From NCBI GenBank assembly GCA_963731625.1, contig CAVSWH010000001.1:124001-188000 (forward strand): a stretch of 64,000 nucleotides of DNA. Direction: 5' to 3'. This document shows, piece by piece, positions 16,821 to 24,522 of this stretch. The position numbers were made by a program, and so were the translations under genes. Origin of the DNA: PALSA-555 sp963731625. GTDB taxonomy: Bacteria; Actinomycetota; Acidimicrobiia; IMCC26256; PALSA-555. The notes beneath the pieces are model-generated. The model did not search any database. It saw nothing but the letters and a program-made list of their open reading frames with translations, and had not been told where the DNA came from. How positions within the stretch are numbered: position 1 is the first letter of the stretch; every line of letters begins with the position of its first letter.

Positions 16821-17249
16821 TTAAGGCGTCCGGTGCTTCGCCACAGGAACGACCTCGATGAGATCATCCAAGAGCTGAAAGTCTCTCGGGTTCAACGTAT
16901 ACAGGGCCATTTCGTTGGCGAGTGCGACACTCGCAATGAGGAGGTCGACCGCCCGTTGGCCTCGTGCCTTGCGACCCGCACCAGCGACCGCCGCATACAC
17001 CCGCCCATAGGCTCGTGCTGCCTCGGCGTCGAATGGCAGCGGATCGAACGTGGCCTCGGCCCGCTGGAGCAGCTCTTGTCGTCGTCCCCGTTCGTCAGTA
17101 CTCGACGCGGCGTGGGGCCCGGCTGCGAGCTCGGCCATGGTGATCGCCGACACGGCCAGCTCTTGCGGCAGCGCAGCAGCCTCGAGGTGCCCTAACTCGA
17201 TGACCACCGACGTGTCGAGCAGGCCCCGAGCTTCTCCGGTTGATTTCAG
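16821..17249 (-). CDS. VapC-type PIN-domain toxin, likely CTG start
   Basis: A 142-residue PIN-domain ribonuclease, the toxin of a VapBC-type pair. PIN acidic residues are visible: Asp12 in GLLDTSVVIE, Glu in ITMAELAAG, Asp in RAVDLLIASVA and Asp in LNPRDFQLLDD. The first in-frame GTG (17207) would delete the essential first Asp, and no ATG, GTG or TTG lies before it. A CTG at 17249-17247 overlaps the antitoxin stop as CTGA, the geometry of coupled ATGA starts, so I use it. If CTG is not used the gene has lost its start. Expected role is RNA cleavage restrained by the upstream antitoxin. Confidence 0.78.
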   Translation of the reverse strand: MKSTGEARGLLDTSVVIELGHLEAAALPQELAVSAITMAELAAGPHAASSTDERGRRQELLQRAEATFDPLPFDAEAARAYGRVYAAVAGAGRKARGQRAVDLLIASVALANEMALYTLNPRDFQLLDDLIEVVPVAKHRTP

Positions 17250-17500
17250 CCACGTGGCGCCGCGCCCTGGTCGAGCACGCGGTCGATGTCGGCCCGGAAC
17301 CGCTCCCAGTCGAGCGGCTCCGCCGAAGCGAACGCGGCGACCGCCACCGGAGCCGCGACGAAGCGTTGCCGGCGGACCGGGTGCAGCTCACCGACGGGGA
17401 CTCCGTTGCGTGTCACGACGAACGATGTCCCTCGATCAAGCTCGCGGATGATCTCGCCGCTCTCGTTCCGAAGCTCCCGTTGGGTGATCTGCCGTGCCAT
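17246..17500 (-). CDS. Phd/YefM-type antitoxin (VapB)
   Basis: An 84-residue antitoxin. The N-terminus ARQITQRELRNESGEIIRELDRGTSFVVTRNG is the Phd/YefM DNA-binding fold, and the C-terminal half EPLDWERFRADIDRVLDQ would wrap the toxin. ATG at 17500 is chosen because upstream in-frame codons run through a promoter-like TACACT (17512-17507) six bases before it and because there is no ribosome site: the mRNA is probably leaderless. It overlaps the toxin by four bases. Such antitoxins usually repress their own promoter. Confidence 0.85.
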   Translation of the reverse strand: MARQITQRELRNESGEIIRELDRGTSFVVTRNGVPVGELHPVRRQRFVAAPVAVAAFASAEPLDWERFRADIDRVLDQGAAPRG

Positions 17501-17506
17501 CGCCCA

Positions 17507-17512
17507 AGTGTA
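17507..17512 (-). promoter_or_regulatory. -10 element of a leaderless antitoxin promoter
   Basis: TACACT on the minus strand ends six bases before the antitoxin ATG, placing transcription start at or beside the A of ATG. Leaderless starts of this form are common in actinobacteria. No clear -35 is visible. Confidence 0.5.
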
Positions 17513-17586
17513 GCACACGTGCGACGGACGCCCGCAGGCTTGTGAGGGGCAGCGACCCGGTGGAGTCGGTTCGCGACCATGGAAGC

Positions 17587-18207
17587 GTGAAGTTCGCAAC
17601 CTCTGTGGGACACCTCGAGAGCGTCGGCCAGCAGGCCAACGAGTTCCTGCGGCTCAGAGACTCGGACATCGGCTCGCCACTTGACGAACTCTGGGTTGGC
17701 AGCGAGCTTCTCGATGGTCCAGCCGAACTCGAGGCGACGCCGCTCGTCCTTGTGCTCGACGCGCCCCCTGACGACCTGCCGTGGCTGGCCTTGCATTCCG
17801 CCGGCGACTGGATCTGCGAACAGCTGCGTCTCACGAAGCGTCCGATCTCCTGGCGATATCGGCCGAGCGTTTACCCGGCATGGAACTGCCGGGATCGCCG
17901 AGTTCTCCGGTTTTGGTCCAGCGACGCCGGCTATGACAGCGACGCGATCCAGGCCTTAGAGGCGCGGCACTTCGATCAACTGCAGATCGTCGCACCGAGC
18001 CAAACGGAGTTCGCGGTACAACTCGAGATGGAGCTCGACGTGTGCCAACACCACCTAAAAGCCATCCTCGACCACTACTGGGACGCTGACTGGCGGCGTC
18101 ATCACAGCGGCTTCGGGATCGTCCCCGAGGACCACCTCTGGCGAGCTGCCGCGGCGGTCCGAGAGATCGAGACCGCTCTCGATCACTGTCGGCGCGCTGA
18201 TCCGTGA
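17587..18207 (+). CDS. DUF7711 family protein
   Basis: A 206-residue protein that looks like DUF7711, a family of actinobacterial proteins of unknown function. The visible pattern is VKFATSVGHLESV at the N-terminus, then LVLVLDAPPDDLPWLAL, PAWNCRDRRVLRFW near the middle, and a C-terminal DHYWDADWRRHHSGFG ... PEDHLWRAAAAVREIE. GTG at 17587 is the start that gives this N-terminus; 31 upstream in-frame codons overlap the antitoxin promoter. It is divergent from VapB in the island and could belong to the same defence or stability cargo, but this is only position. Confidence 0.68.
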   Translation: MKFATSVGHLESVGQQANEFLRLRDSDIGSPLDELWVGSELLDGPAELEATPLVLVLDAPPDDLPWLALHSAGDWICEQLRLTKRPISWRYRPSVYPAWNCRDRRVLRFWSSDAGYDSDAIQALEARHFDQLQIVAPSQTEFAVQLEMELDVCQHHLKAILDHYWDADWRRHHSGFGIVPEDHLWRAAAAVREIETALDHCRRADP

Positions 18208-18302
18208 TCCAGTCGCTTCGCACTCGGTGCAGCGCACGTTCAGCGAAAACTCACTGCTCATTGCGACGCGGAAACCTGGGACTGAAGCCTTATTCTCGGG
18301 CC

Positions 18303-18644
18303 GTGGCGACCAATCCGCTCCCCGACCTGGATATCGAGAAAGTCCAGCGTGCGTGTCGCCGCCGGGTTCCTGAACAACTCAAGGACGAGATCCGCCTCGA
18401 GGTGACGGTGAGAGGCAAGCGCGTCTCCATTCACGAGCAGCGTCCGGTCTGGCGCGGCGCGCCCGGCGAGTGGACCTCGATGCCGATCGCACAATTCCGC
18501 TACGAAGGCGAGGAACTCTGGACCCTCTACTTCGGCGATAGCCGCGGCAAGTGGACCCGGTACTTCGAGCTCGAACCTCGCCAGCCCATCGATGTCATCA
18601 TCAACCAGGTCGACACCGATCCGACCGGCATCTTCTGGGGTTAA
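18303..18644 (+). CDS. DUF3024 family protein
   Basis: A 113-residue protein similar to DUF3024. It contains VQRACRRRVPEQLKDEIRLE, the basic RGKRVSIHEQRPVWRG, EWTSMPIAQFRYE, WTLYFGDSRGKWTRYFELEP and ends DPTGIFWG, the family's common last residues. GTG at 18303 is the family-like start. DUF3024 proteins are often carried by mobile DNA and have no defined function. Located 95 bp after DUF7711 on the same strand. Confidence 0.78.
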   Translation: MATNPLPDLDIEKVQRACRRRVPEQLKDEIRLEVTVRGKRVSIHEQRPVWRGAPGEWTSMPIAQFRYEGEELWTLYFGDSRGKWTRYFELEPRQPIDVIINQVDTDPTGIFWG

Positions 18645-18764
18645 GACTGCCCATTGGAGAAGCTGGGATTGCATTGACATGAACCGCGACTTGTAAGGGC
18701 GGTTCCCGGGCTCGCGAGCACCCTGGTCACAGGTTTGATGTTTGATCTGACCTGCGCAAACGCT

Positions 18765-18828
18765 TGTCGTTGAATGTCGTTGTTGCGCAGCGTTCTTCAA
18801 CCTTCCACGGACCTGGCACGGACTTGAG
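18765..18828 (+). repeat. Tandem short repeats in island (TGTCGTTGA and CACGGAC units)
   Basis: Two repeat types lie here: TGTCGTTGAA/TGTCGTTGTT at 18765-18784 and an 11-bp tandem pair CACGGACCTGG/CACGGACTTGA at 18807-18828 (9 of 11 bases equal). The first resembles 19995-20009 (14 of 15 bases over TGTCGTTGArTGTCG). The second has the spacing seen in the putative integrase arm sites elsewhere in this island. Together these sites flank the glycine-rich gene. Confidence 0.4.
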
Positions 18829-18908
18829 GGGCACTACAACGGCGGGCCACCGCCATCGAGCGCCGGCCTCGTCAGAACCACGCTGAGCCAACCGCAGGCC
18901 GTCGCCCC

Positions 18909-19850
18909 TCACCCGGTGAAGCGTGGCGATCCCGCGATTGCCTGCGCGGGCGCACATGCGGGATCGGGAGTCCAGCTGAAAGTGATGGTTCCGTCGCCGA
19001 GCGGCGGTGCAGTGGTCAGGAACTGAACACCACTCGGCACGAACGCAGGGTTCGCCCAGGTGGCGCCGCCACCGCCACCGCCGCCGAAGCCCGTCCCAGG
19101 CGGCCCGCCGCTTCCGCCGCCACCACCGCTGTAGCCGGCTCCCCCGCCGCCCCCACCGTTGATCCCGCTTCCGAATTGATTGCCCCCGTGGCCGCCGGTC
19201 CCGTTGGGCGCGTTCCCGCCAGCGGCGGCATTCCCGCCCGCGGCGCCGCCGGTGCCATCGTTGTGACCGCCCACTCCAGGGAAGGGTGGCTGACCGTCGG
19301 CTCCGGCGGCTGCGGTTCCCGTGACCGAGGTGTTGCCATTTCCACCCGAGCCGCCCGGGCCACCGAGCCCGGCGGTCGCGCCACCGCCACCACCACCGCC
19401 GGCGATCAGCAGCGGTGCTCCACCCGACGTGACAGCTGTCGCGCCGCCGCCGCCTCCTCCCCCTAACCCGGACGTCACGGTGCCGCCGGCGCCACCGAGG
19501 GCAAACCCGGCGCCGGCAGTCCCGCCGCTCTGTGACGCGGTTGCACCGCCTTGGTGACCGAGCACCACGTCAAACTGCTGACCGGGACTCACCGTGAACG
19601 ACGCGAGCACCTCGCCGCCTGTCCCTCCAGCCGTACCCCCGCCGATGCCACCGCTCCCCCCGACGGCGTCGACACGCACCGTGCACACCGACGCCGGCAC
19701 CGTGAACGTCAAAGTTGGACTCGCGGTCGTAAACATCTGCGACGCGGCACCAGCGATCGACGCCGCCGCGACCAACCAACCCAAGATCAGCGCCACGAGG
19801 CTCAGCGCACAGATCAGAACACGCATCCGTCTGGGTGCCACGAGCCTCAT
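18909..19850 (-). CDS. Secreted glycine-rich protein
   Basis: A 313-residue exported protein. A basic N-terminus and a hydrophobic core (LICALSLVALILGWLVAAASIAGAAS, about 12-36) form a signal peptide; ATG at 19850 or the second Met at 19826 could start it. A short beta-sheet-like region (TLTFTVPASVCTVRVDAVGG) leads into about 200 residues of glycine-rich repeats with runs of Gly, ending in a non-repetitive tail TITFSWTPDPAC. This resembles bacterial glycine-rich domain proteins whose N-terminal strand pattern precedes Gly loops. No cell-wall anchor is visible. Its composition differs strongly from the neighbours; function unknown. Confidence 0.72.
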   Translation of the reverse strand: MRLVAPRRMRVLICALSLVALILGWLVAAASIAGAASQMFTTASPTLTFTVPASVCTVRVDAVGGSGGIGGGTAGGTGGEVLASFTVSPGQQFDVVLGHQGGATASQSGGTAGAGFALGGAGGTVTSGLGGGGGGGATAVTSGGAPLLIAGGGGGGGATAGLGGPGGSGGNGNTSVTGTAAAGADGQPPFPGVGGHNDGTGGAAGGNAAAGGNAPNGTGGHGGNQFGSGINGGGGGGAGYSGGGGGSGGPPGTGFGGGGGGGATWANPAFVPSGVQFLTTAPPLGDGTITFSWTPDPACAPAQAIAGSPRFTG

Positions 19851-19994
19851 CCGGGTCAGAGTAAGAGCGGCGACAATACCGACGCCGGCAAAGAGAGAAG
19901 GGTTTTGCAGACCCTTGCCGGACGCCCATCTGGTGTCAACGAGTGGCGTTGAGGCTGCTCACGTTCGGTCTTGGTGTCGTCTCATTATCTCCTG

Positions 19995-20038
19995 TGTCGT
20001 TGAGTGTCGCCAGGTTTGATGGGCAAATGATGGGCAAG
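19995..20038 (+). repeat. Tandem 11-bp repeat TGATGGGCAAr beside TGTCGTTGA unit
   Basis: TGATGGGCAAA (20017-20027) is followed at once by TGATGGGCAAG (20028-20038), 10 of 11 bases equal. Just before it, TGTCGTTGAGTGTCG (19995-20009) repeats the 18765 element. No gene overlaps. The spacing of one helical turn suggests protein binding, perhaps another integrase's arm sites. Confidence 0.45.
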
Positions 20039-20083
20039 CTGGGCCTGCCGTACCACACCCCGAAAGCGCCAGCGGTCGGAGGC

Positions 20084-20893
20084 TCACTCTTGCGGCGGGC
20101 TCGGAATTGAGCTTCGAGACGGATCGATGGGACTCATGAGCCCGACCGCGTTTCCGTCCGGGTCCGCAACGACGGCGTACCGCGCACCCATCAACCCTTC
20201 ATAGGGCGGCTGTTGTCCCACGTAGCCCGCACTCGTCAGATCGCGGAACGTCGCGTCGACCGCCTCAGCGGAAGCCAAGCGAAACCCGAAGACTGGTCCT
20301 ACGTCTCCGCGCGGCCAACCCTTGTCCCACTGGGTCGCGAACGCCACGCTGTCGAGGTCAAAGTCGAAGCCGTCAAGCATCGACTCGGCTGCGAAGCTGC
20401 GGTGGTGCCGATCCCACGGCGTGATTGTCGGCGCAAGCCGGACCGCTCGGTCGAGCGCAGCACGGGCGACCAGATGGGTCTTGAGGATCGTGGCCGGACT
20501 GAGGCTCATGGCCAGCGTCCGATAGAGGTCGTCGAACGCCTTCGTGATGAGTCGATCGAGTCGCTCGGCGCCGAGCGCGGGCTTGAGGTGCTGGTCGATG
20601 GAGGCCCGATAGCGGGCGATCGTGGTGGGCGACAGGTCGGCCGCGATCTTGAACGACAGCCACTCGTCGAGCAGCTCGCCGAAGGTGACGGCGCCTCGCT
20701 CGACCCGGTCCGAGTCCACCGAGCCTGCCTCGAGGTCGGTGAGCAGCGACCGGAGGGCTCGCTGGGCCTCTGCTTTGGAACCGTGCACGGTGAGCGACTT
20801 CTGGCGGTACCGGCCGGTCCGGGGGTCGCGGCCGAGCGCGACCCTGATCTCGTAACGCTTGCCGGGCACCTTGGCCCGGATGCTGCCTCGCAC
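20084..20893 (-). pseudogene. Truncated tyrosine integrase fused to a VOC C-terminus
   Basis: An intact 269-codon frame that joins two unrelated halves. Residues 1-150 are the N-terminal arm-binding (AP2-like) and core-binding domains of an actinobacterial tyrosine integrase (KRYEIRVALGRDPRTGRYRQ, LLDEWLSFKIAADLSPTTIARYR). Residues 160-269 are the C-terminal half of a VOC/glyoxalase-like protein (GPVFGFRLASAEAVDATF, GARYAVVADPDGNAVGLMSP). The junction is near 152-160. The integrase catalytic Arg-His-Arg-Tyr domain and the VOC N-terminus are absent, so neither ancestral activity is expected. GTG at 20893 with GGAGGGGA keeps a strong ribosome site. A deletion inside the island best explains it. 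Confidence 0.8.
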
Positions 20894-20908
20894 ATCCCCT
20901 CCAGACGA

Positions 20909-20927
20909 TTCTGGGATCGTTCTGGGA
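20909..20927 (+). repeat. Putative integrase arm-type repeat, right end
   Basis: TTCTGGGA at 20909-20916 and again at 20920-20927, 11 bases apart, 16 bp upstream of the integrase start and about 59 bp from attR. It resembles the pair at 50213-50231 beside the other integrase stump. Probably an arm-binding site or operator; inference. Confidence 0.5.
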
Positions 20928-20985
20928 CGCGAGGAACCGCGATTCGGGGACGGCGACGGCGCAGGTCCCTGACCTGCGCCGATGC

Positions 20986-21028
20986 GTGGGCGCTACTGGT
21001 TTCGAACCAGTGACCTCTGCCGTGTGAA
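20986..21028 (-). repeat. attR: 43-bp repeat within tRNA-Val
   Basis: Right copy of the island boundary repeat, identical to 16488-16530, spanning the 3' part of the functional tRNA-Val gene plus one base. Confidence 0.88.
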
Positions 21029-21058
21029 GGCAGCGCTCTCCCGCTGAGCTAAGCGCCC
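20987..21058 (-). tRNA. tRNA-Val (anticodon CAC)
   Basis: A 72-nt cloverleaf on the minus strand: acceptor GGGCGCT/AGCGCCC, D-stem GCTC/GAGC, anticodon stem CTGCC/GGCAG with loop TTCACAC giving anticodon CAC (reads GUG), T-arm ACTGG-TTCGAAA-CCAGT and discriminator A. CCA is not encoded. It is the integration target of the island; its 3' end is supplied by attR so it stays functional. Confidence 0.95.
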
Positions 21059-21489
21059 GGGTGAATCCGTTCCCTGACCGGCCGCTTGGCCGCCGCTCGG
21101 TCGGCGACAAGCCGCGCACGACGTCCACACAGTGGCGGGCGTGGCCGGGTCATGGCGATTGGAGGGTAGCGCCGTCGAACCGCGGGCGACCCACCGGTTG
21201 GGGTCGTTGCGCCGGCGCTCAGCCGTGCTGGCGCTGCGGTGCCATCCCCGCCGGGCATGGGGATGAGGTCGCGCGCGCCGCCGCGGGGCGGGGGTGGCCC
21301 ACACCGGGTCGGCCGCGAGTGACCGTGCAGGACCCCAGCGGGTCTCCGCGGGGTCGGATGTCGGCTGGCCGGCCGCCACGCGGGTGCCCCGCGGCGTGGG
21401 AGAATGGGGTGGTTGGGACCCCGGCGCCGGCGCCGCCGCGCACGAGCCGCTGGAGGACGGGCCGAGGTCCGTGAGAGGCAGGTGACCAG
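21059..21489. other. Intergenic region of 431 bp, no gene seen
   Basis: Between the tRNA 5' end and a small acidic protein. It should contain the tRNA promoter. Short open frames here have arginine/alanine-rich shadow composition and no recognisable protein; no strong hairpin or repeat was found. Confidence 0.4.
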
Positions 21490-21699
21490 GTGCCCAGAAA
21501 GGGACGTGCTCGCCGGTTCCGCGAGGCCCGCGAGCTCAAGCAGGGCTTCGATGACGGGCTGTTCTCCGAGTCGGACCGCTCGCTCGCCGAGGTGGACGAG
21601 AACGGGGACGACGATTCAGCGTGGTCGGACGAGGCCGACGACCACGGCGACGAGTGGGACGAGGACGACCCGCTCCGGATCGACGAGCGGCGCGCGTAG
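21490..21699 (+). CDS. Small acidic hypothetical protein
   Basis: A 69-residue protein with a basic start (PRKGRARRFREARELKQG) and a strongly acidic end rich in Asp/Glu (ENGDDDSAWSDEADDHGDEW). GTG at 21490 follows AGAGGCAGGTGACCAG, a usable ribosome site. It converges with aceE, stops 15 bp apart. No family recognised; the charge segregation suggests a nucleic-acid or protein-binding role but this is speculative. Confidence 0.5.
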   Translation: MPRKGRARRFREARELKQGFDDGLFSESDRSLAEVDENGDDDSAWSDEADDHGDEWDEDDPLRIDERRA

Positions 21700-21714
21700 C
21701 GCGGGCTGAGCCCT

Positions 21715-24402
21715 TCAGGTCGTGCGCGGGTCGGGTCGGTCGGGATCAATGTCATAGCGCCGGATCGCCTCGGCGACCTGCTCGCCCTTCAGGTCGCCCT
21801 GACGGGCGAGGGACTCAAGCACCGCAACGACGAGATGGGCGGCGTCCACTTCGAAGTGGCGTCGCAGCGCGACCCGGGTGTCGGAGAAACCGAACCCGTC
21901 CGTGCCGAGCGAGACGAACGACGCCGGGACGAACCGGGCGATCTGGTCCGGGACGGCCTTGACGAAGTCGGTGACGGCGACGATCGGGCCCTCCACGTCG
22001 CCGAGGCACTGCGTCACATACGGCACCTGGGGCGCAGTGGTCGGGTGGAGCCGGTTGTCGCGCTCCACCGTCAAGGCCTCGTCGCGCAGGACCTTGTAGC
22101 TCGTGGCGCTCCACACGTCGGCCGCGACGTCGAACTCCTCGGCAAGCATCACCTGGGCGTCGAGCGCGGCCAGCATCGCGGTGCCGCTCGCGAGGATCTG
22201 CGCCTGGTGCTTCCCGGCGCCCGGCGCGCGCCGGAAGCGGTAGAGGCCGCGCACGATCCCGTCGGCGGCGCCCTCGGGCATCGCCGGCATCGGGTACGTC
22301 TCGTTGTAGAGCGTGAGGTAGTAGAAGCAGTCCTCGGGATCGGCGCCGTACATGCGCTCGATGCCGTCGCGGATGATGACGGCCATCTCGTACGCGAACG
22401 CCGGGTCGTACGCGCGGCAGTTCGGGTAGGCGCCGGCGTAGAGGTGGCTCTGGCCGTCGCAGTGCTGCAGCCCCTCGCCGGCGAGCGTCGTGCGACCCGC
22501 CGTCGCGCCGAGCAGGAACCCGCGGCCGCGCTGGTCCCCAAAGCTCCAGATGAGGTCACCGACGCGCTGGAAGCCGAACATCGAATAGAAGATGAAGAAG
22601 GGGATCATCGGCTCGCCCCATGTGGCGTAGGCCGTGCCCGCAGCCGTGCAGCTCGCCATCGAGCCCGCCTCGGTGATGCCCTCCTCGAGGAGCCGTCCCG
22701 TCTTCGATTCCTGGTACGAAAGCAGCAGCGCCGCGTCGACCGGCTCGTAGGCCTGCCCGAACGGCGCATAGATCTGCACCTCGCGGAACAGCGCGTCGAG
22801 CCCGAACGTGCGCGCCTCGTCGGGAATGATCGGGACGACGCGCCGCCCGAGCCCAGGGTCCCGCAGCAGGTTGCGGAGCAGCCGCGCGAACGCCGTCGTC
22901 GTCGACGCCTGAATCTTCTCGCCGGTGCCGGCGAGCAGGTCCGCGTAGGTGTCGTGGCTGGGGAGCGTGATCGCTCGTGGGTGCACCACGCGCTCGGGGA
23001 GCGGGCCGTGCAGCGCGCGCCGGCGGGCGATGAGGTACTCATGCTCGGCTGACCCGATGCCCGGGTGGTAGTAGGGCGGGTCGCCCTCCTCGAGGTCGCT
23101 GTCGGGGATGGGCAGGAAGAGGCGGTCCCGGAACCGCTTCAGCGACGCGACGTCAAGCTTCTTGATCTGATGCGTCGCGTTGCGCGCCTCCAGGCCCTCG
23201 CCGAGCGTCCAGCCCTTGATCGTCTTCGCGAGGATCACCGTCGGGCTGCCGCGGTGCTCCACCGCGAACTTGTAGGCCGAGTACAGCTTCCGGTAGTCGT
23301 GCCCGCCGCGCGGGAGCCGTTGCAGGTCCTCGTCGGTGAGGTGGCTCACGAGCCGACGAAGCCGCGGGTCGGGGCCGAAGAAGTGCTCCCGGATGTACGC
23401 GCCGGGCTCGACGGCGTACTTCTGGAACTCGCCGTCGACCGTGCTGTTCATCTTGTTCACGAGCACGCCGTCGACGTCACGGGCGAGCAGCTCGTCCCAG
23501 CCGCGCCCCCAGATCACCTTGATCACGTTCCAGCCCGCGCCGTGGAACGTCGCCTCGAGCTCCTGGATGACCTTGCCGTTGCCGCGCACCGGCCCGTCGA
23601 GGCGCTGCAGGTTGCAGTTCACGACGAAGATCAGGTTGTCGAGCTGCTCGCGGGCGGCGAGTGACAGGCCGGCCATGGCCTCGGGCTCGTCCATCTCGCC
23701 GTCCCCGACGAAGCACCAGACCTTCGCCTGGCTCGTGTCGACCAGCTCGTGGTCCAGCAGGTACCGGTTGAAGCGCGCCTGGTAGATGGCGTTGAGCGGG
23801 CCCAGGCCCATCGACACCGTCGGGTACTCCCAGAACGCGGGCAGGCGCCGCGGGTGCGGGTAGCTCGGCAGCCCGCCGCCGAAGACCTCGCGGCGGAAGC
23901 GGTCGAGCTGCTCCTCGTCGAGGCGCCCCTCGAGGAACGCGCGGGCGTAGACGCCGGGTGCGGCGTGACCCTGGACGAAGACCTGGTCGCCGAAGCCGCC
24001 GTCGCTCTTGCCGTGGAAGAAGTGGTTGAAGCCCACGTCGTAGAGCGCCGCGGCGGACGCGAACGTCGAGAGGTGCCCGCCGAGGCCGTCGAAGCGCCGG
24101 TTCGAGCGGTCGACCATCGCCATTGCGTTCCACCGGATCGCGGCGCGGACGCGCTTCTCGAGCGCCTCGTCGCCGGGGAACCAGGGCTCCTCCTCCGGTG
24201 GGATCGTGTTGATGTAGTCCGTGGTGACCATCGCGGGGACGCCGACGCCCTGCTCCCGGGCCCGCTCCATGAGGCGGGCCAGCAGGTAGCGGGCGCGGGC
24301 CCGGCCGCGGACGTCGATGACCGAGTCGAGGGAATCCAGCCACTCGGTGGTCTCGCTCGGGTCGATGTCGGGGAGCTGGTGCACGAACCCGTCGATCAGC
24401 AT
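21715..24402 (-). CDS. aceE: Pyruvate dehydrogenase E1, homodimeric type
   Basis: An 895-residue thiamine-diphosphate enzyme of the homodimeric AceE type, which decarboxylates pyruvate and acetylates the E2 lipoyl domain of the pyruvate dehydrogenase complex. The ThDP-binding motif runs from GDGEMDEPEAMAGL to NCNLQRLDGPVRGN in the N-terminal third; the HFFHGKSDGGFGDQVFVQGHAAPG segment and C-terminal PYVTQCLGDVEGPIVAVTDF are typical of AceE. Length is usual for the family. ATG at 24402 has a GAGGG-type site. E2 and E3 genes are not adjacent in this window, which is common in actinobacteria. Confidence 0.96.
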   Translation of the reverse strand: MLIDGFVHQLPDIDPSETTEWLDSLDSVIDVRGRARARYLLARLMERAREQGVGVPAMVTTDYINTIPPEEEPWFPGDEALEKRVRAAIRWNAMAMVDRSNRRFDGLGGHLSTFASAAALYDVGFNHFFHGKSDGGFGDQVFVQGHAAPGVYARAFLEGRLDEEQLDRFRREVFGGGLPSYPHPRRLPAFWEYPTVSMGLGPLNAIYQARFNRYLLDHELVDTSQAKVWCFVGDGEMDEPEAMAGLSLAAREQLDNLIFVVNCNLQRLDGPVRGNGKVIQELEATFHGAGWNVIKVIWGRGWDELLARDVDGVLVNKMNSTVDGEFQKYAVEPGAYIREHFFGPDPRLRRLVSHLTDEDLQRLPRGGHDYRKLYSAYKFAVEHRGSPTVILAKTIKGWTLGEGLEARNATHQIKKLDVASLKRFRDRLFLPIPDSDLEEGDPPYYHPGIGSAEHEYLIARRRALHGPLPERVVHPRAITLPSHDTYADLLAGTGEKIQASTTTAFARLLRNLLRDPGLGRRVVPIIPDEARTFGLDALFREVQIYAPFGQAYEPVDAALLLSYQESKTGRLLEEGITEAGSMASCTAAGTAYATWGEPMIPFFIFYSMFGFQRVGDLIWSFGDQRGRGFLLGATAGRTTLAGEGLQHCDGQSHLYAGAYPNCRAYDPAFAYEMAVIIRDGIERMYGADPEDCFYYLTLYNETYPMPAMPEGAADGIVRGLYRFRRAPGAGKHQAQILASGTAMLAALDAQVMLAEEFDVAADVWSATSYKVLRDEALTVERDNRLHPTTAPQVPYVTQCLGDVEGPIVAVTDFVKAVPDQIARFVPASFVSLGTDGFGFSDTRVALRRHFEVDAAHLVVAVLESLARQGDLKGEQVAEAIRRYDIDPDRPDPRTT

Positions 24403-24522
24403 GCGTCCCTCGTCGCGTCGGCTCCGCCCACGATACGGCGCCGGTCCCCGCGCACCGACGCCATCGGGCCGGGCGCGTCAGGGAGGCGCCACGCCGGCGC
24501 GCCCCGCCGGATCCTGGGCGCG

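Larger units (their letters stand above)
16488..21028. mobile_element. Decayed genomic island integrated in tRNA-Val(CAC)
   Basis: A 43-bp perfect direct repeat marks both ends (16488-16530 and 20986-21028). The right copy is the 3' part of an intact tRNA-Val gene and the left copy is the orphan 3' fragment, the classic outcome of tyrosine-integrase insertion. An integrase start lies 94 bp from the tRNA 3' end, but its catalytic half is missing, so the island cannot move on its own. Cargo is a VapBC-type module, DUF7711 and DUF3024 proteins and a secreted glycine-rich protein. No replication, conjugation or phage structural genes are present. Confidence 0.85.

Noticed and set aside
18909..19850. 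PE_PGRS protein of the mycobacterial kind
   Set aside because: There is no PE domain; instead a standard signal peptide and a different strand-rich cap precede the glycine repeats.
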